Program-made: the position numbers and the translations under genes
Origin: Nevskiaceae bacterium
GTDB lineage: Bacteria > Pseudomonadota > Gammaproteobacteria > Steroidobacterales > Steroidobacteraceae
Assembly (NCBI GenBank): GCA_031277355.1
Contig: JAITMN010000288.1
Coordinates: 1-7,661, forward strand
Reading direction: 5' to 3'
DNA length: 7,661 nt
Notes under the pieces: model-generated
The model's database searches: none
What the model saw: the letters and a program-made list of their open reading frames with translations, nothing else
What the model was told of the DNA's origin: nothing
Part shown: positions 5,553-7,661 of the stretch, piece after piece
Numbering within the stretch: position 1 is the stretch's first letter
How the letters are laid out: each line of letters opens with the position of its first letter

Positions 5553-7106
5553 ATGAACCGAAGATTTTGTTCGCGGCTCGCGCTTCGCAAGAGCGTTGCG
5601 CAGGTGCAGCGGGAAACCGAAACCAGCCAGTTGAAGCGATCGCTGGGGCCGTGGAATCTGGTGTTTCTGGGCATCGGCTGCATCATCGGCGCGGGCATCT
5701 TCGTGCGCACCGGCAGTGCGGCGGCGTTGCATGCAGGGCCTGCGGTGTTGCTGGCCTTTCTCGTCGCCGGTGCGGTCTGCGGGTTGGCGGGGCTGTGCTA
5801 TGCGGAGTTGTCGTCCACGCTGCCGGTGTCCGGTTCGGCCTACACCTACAGCTACACCACCATCGGCGAGTTCGCCGCGTGGGTAATGGGGTCGCTGCTG
5901 CTGCTGGAATATGGCTTGGCCGCTTCGGTGGTGGCGGTGGGATGGTCGGGTTATGTGGTGAGTCTGCTCGCCGACTATGGCGTGGTCATACCGCCTGAAC
6001 TCACCGGCCCTGCCGGGCATGCGCTGATGCGCAATGGTCAGGCGGTGCTCGATGTGGCCGGCAATCCGGTGATCACGCTGTTCAATCTGCCCGCGTTTCT
6101 GATCTGCATGGCGCTGGCGAGTCTGCTGGTGGTTGGCGTTTCGGAAAGCGCGAAGGTCAACAATGCGATCGTTGCGGTGAAGGTCACGGTGATCGTGGCC
6201 TTCGTGCTGATCGGCGGCTGGTTCGTCATCAAGAATTTCGGCACGCTCAAGGCGAACTGGGACCCCTTCATCCCGCCGCCCACGGGTGAAAAGGGCGAGT
6301 TTGGCTGGGGCGGTATTCTGCGCGCCGCAACGATTGTGTTCTTTGCGTACATCGGCTTCGAGGCGGTTTCCACCGCAGGCCAGGAAGCCAAGAACCCCAA
6401 GCGCGACATGCCCTTCGGCATCATCGGTTCGCTGCTCATCTGCACCATCCTCTACATCCTCGTGTCGGTGGTGCTGACGTTGATGGTGAACTACACCACG
6501 TTGAACGTGCCCGATCCGGTGGCGGTGGCGGTGGATGCAATGGGGGCGCAGTGGGCGTGGTTCGCCAAGATCATCAAGATCGGCGCGATTGTCGGACTCA
6601 CGTCGGTGGTGCTGGTGTTGATGTACGGGCAGACGCGCGTGTTCTACACGATGGCGCGTGATGGTCTGCTGCCCGCCGTGTTCGCGAAGGTGCATCGCAA
6701 GTTCAGAACGCCGTGGGTGAACACGCTGGTGGTGGGTGGGCTTACGGCCTGTTCGGCCGGCTTCTTCGACATCAACACGCTGGGCGACATGACTTCCGTG
6801 GGCACGCTGGCCGCTTTCGGCATCGTCTGCATCGCGGTGATGTGGCTGCGTCGCACGCATCCTGAAATCCCGCGCGGTTTTCGCGTGCCGCTGTATCCGC
6901 TGTTGCCGCTGCTGGGCGTGGTGGCCTGCTTCTCGCTGATTTTCAGCGTCGAGGCTCGCGTGCTGCGTTTCTTCGGCTGGTATGCGCTGGGCGCGGTGGT
7001 GCTGTATTTCCTCTACGGCATGCACAATTCGCGGCTGGGCAAGGGGCTTGAGCCTTTGGGCGGCGACGAGATGCCGGAATACAAGGAAGATGCGCCGGAT
7101 CGCTGA
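5553..7106 (+). CDS. APC-superfamily amino acid permease, cationic amino acid transporter (CAT) type
   Basis: This is an inner-membrane secondary transporter that imports amino acids, probably with protons; substrate range cannot be read from sequence. The product is 517 residues, typical for CAT-type bacterial permeases (YfnA/ApcT-like). A 34-residue cytoplasmic N-terminus ends in LKRSLGPWNLVFLGIG. The unwound TM1 motif GIGCIIGAGIFVRTG (40-54) normally binds the substrate carboxylate. CYAELSSTLPVSGSAYTY (82-99) is TM2-TM3 signature. TM6 carries FFAYIGFEAVSTAGQEAKNP (263-282). TM8 ends MYGQTRVFYTMARDGLLP (357-374). I count about 12 hydrophobic helices. The C-terminal tail after residue 490 is hydrophilic and acidic. 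The ATG at 5553 has GGGGG (5541-5545) seven bases upstream and the promoter at 5480-5507. Its last 17 bases overlap the Hsp70-family gene. CCG is the favoured proline codon (14 CCG, 7 CCC, 5 CCT). Confidence 0.94.
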   Translation: MNRRFCSRLALRKSVAQVQRETETSQLKRSLGPWNLVFLGIGCIIGAGIFVRTGSAAALHAGPAVLLAFLVAGAVCGLAGLCYAELSSTLPVSGSAYTYSYTTIGEFAAWVMGSLLLLEYGLAASVVAVGWSGYVVSLLADYGVVIPPELTGPAGHALMRNGQAVLDVAGNPVITLFNLPAFLICMALASLLVVGVSESAKVNNAIVAVKVTVIVAFVLIGGWFVIKNFGTLKANWDPFIPPPTGEKGEFGWGGILRAATIVFFAYIGFEAVSTAGQEAKNPKRDMPFGIIGSLLICTILYILVSVVLTLMVNYTTLNVPDPVAVAVDAMGAQWAWFAKIIKIGAIVGLTSVVLVLMYGQTRVFYTMARDGLLPAVFAKVHRKFRTPWVNTLVVGGLTACSAGFFDINTLGDMTSVGTLAAFGIVCIAVMWLRRTHPEIPRGFRVPLYPLLPLLGVVACFSLIFSVEARVLRFFGWYALGAVVLYFLYGMHNSRLGKGLEPLGGDEMPEYKEDAPDR

Positions 7107-7661
7107 TCCTGCGAGCCACGCAAATTCCAGACACACGGCGCAGCGGATCGGCATTGGTCTGGACTTCGGCACGTCGAACTCGGCTGCGGCCTGGTTCGAC
7201 GGGCAGCAGTTGGTGAGCGTTGCGCTCGATGGCGATGATCCGATTCTGCCCACGGCGATTCACCTCGATCGCCAATATCAATCGCTGGTCGGCTCTGCGG
7301 CGATAGAGCGTTACGTTGAAGAAAATCGCGGCCGTCGCGTTGAACTGATTGCCGAGTTGATCGGTGAGGCGGCCTCATCGGTGGTGGGCAATGAGGCCGC
7401 CGAAGACATCAGCCGTCTGCAAACGCAGCGTGGCGCCGTGTATGGCCCGCCGATGGATCGCACATTGCCGGGCCGATTGTTTCTTGGGTTGAAGCGTCTG
7501 CTTGGCGATCCGGGCATCGAACGTCTGCGCGTGTTCGAGCGGCACTATCGACTGGTGGCGCTGTTGACGCCGATCTTGCAGCATGTGCGCGAGCGGCTCG
7601 AAGCCACGCACGTCGCGCCGTTGCCCGCCATTCATGTGGGAAGGCCGGTGGTGTTCGAGGG
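7090..7661 (+). CDS. Hsp70-family protein, YegD-like (N-terminal part, runs off window end)
   Basis: The frame is open from ATG 7090 to the window edge (190 codons). GIGLDFGTSNSAAAWF (21-36) is the phosphate-1 ATP-binding loop of the actin/Hsp70 fold, with Asp25 and the Gly27-Thr28-Ser29-Asn30 turn. The TSN turn and the following DGDDPILPTAIHLD resemble YegD-type proteins rather than DnaK (which has GTTNS). A longer helical, Arg/Glu-rich segment (about 68-165), including GRLFLGLKRLLGDPG, then leads to IHVGRPVVFEG, which matches the YegD VIGRP motif. Position and order agree with E. coli YegD as I recall it. The start overlaps the permease by 17 bases. AAGGA (7083-7087) is only 2 bases upstream, and no GTG or TTG lies between the ATG and the ATP loop. 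The first 19 residues look non-conserved. A chaperone-like role is a family inference; clients are unknown. Confidence 0.85.
   Translation, partial: MRRIADPASHANSRHTAQRIGIGLDFGTSNSAAAWFDGQQLVSVALDGDDPILPTAIHLDRQYQSLVGSAAIERYVEENRGRRVELIAELIGEAASSVVGNEAAEDISRLQTQRGAVYGPPMDRTLPGRLFLGLKRLLGDPGIERLRVFERHYRLVALLTPILQHVRERLEATHVAPLPAIHVGRPVVFE

Noticed and set aside
6521..6535. Short GGTGGC-type repeat in the permease gene
   Set aside because: It encodes an ordinary Val-Ala-Val-Ala helix stretch and is too short and in-frame to suggest a phase-variable tract.
5333..6732. Three GCTGGTGG octamers (5333-5340, 6125-6132, 6725-6732) resembling E. coli Chi
   Set aside because: Each falls on Leu-Val codons (CTG GTG) common in membrane proteins of this codon bias, and Chi sequence is lineage-specific.
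7048..7089. Upstream TTG start for the Hsp70-family gene
   Set aside because: It would add 14 residues unlike any Hsp70 N-terminus (LSLWAATRCRNTRK) and deepen the overlap with the permease; ATG 7090 is simpler.
4599..7253. 884-codon open frame on the - strand opposite secF end, the TerC-family gene, the permease and the Hsp70 start
   Set aside because: It is in exact codon register with the TerC-family and permease genes, so a stop would need TTA, CTA or TCA in them, codons that high-G+C genes avoid. Its product is His/Arg/Gln-rich low-complexity sequence with no recognisable domain.

Overview
The window is 7.66 kb of high-G+C bacterial DNA. Every supportable gene is on the + strand and the coding is almost gapless. 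Gene content and order (queA-tgt-yajC-secD-secF, with separate SecD and SecF proteins) point to a proteobacterium. The SecD and TerC opening sequences look gammaproteobacterial, plausibly Xanthomonadales-like, but the lineage is an inference made without database searches.

Bases 1-1493 hold the end of queA and a complete tgt, two enzymes of tRNA queuosine synthesis, joined by a 4-base ATGA overlap. Bases 1528-4692 hold yajC, secD and secF, which encode membrane partners of the SecYEG translocon. A short junction (1470-1507) between tgt and yajC holds both a candidate extended -10 promoter element and an 8-bp inverted repeat followed by five T. secF starts at a well-supported TTG. A strong intrinsic terminator (4681-4713) overlaps its stop codon.

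Bases 4722-5465 encode a TerC-family membrane protein, a family that includes Mn exporters. Its ribosome-binding sequence begins immediately after the terminator T-run, so it has no private intergenic promoter. A sigma70-like promoter (5480-5507) then precedes a CAT-type APC amino acid permease (5553-7106). A YegD-like Hsp70-family gene starts inside the last codons of the permease and runs off the window end. It is open from 7090 to 7661.

The first five genes form a classic housekeeping cluster: tRNA modification followed by protein export. The parts that may be lineage-specific are the TerC gene directly after the SecDF-YajC genes and the overlap-coupled permease/Hsp70 pair. I see no mobile element, CRISPR array, tRNA or rRNA, and no clear evidence of a wholly new system. 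The only intergenic stretches are shorter than 90 bases.
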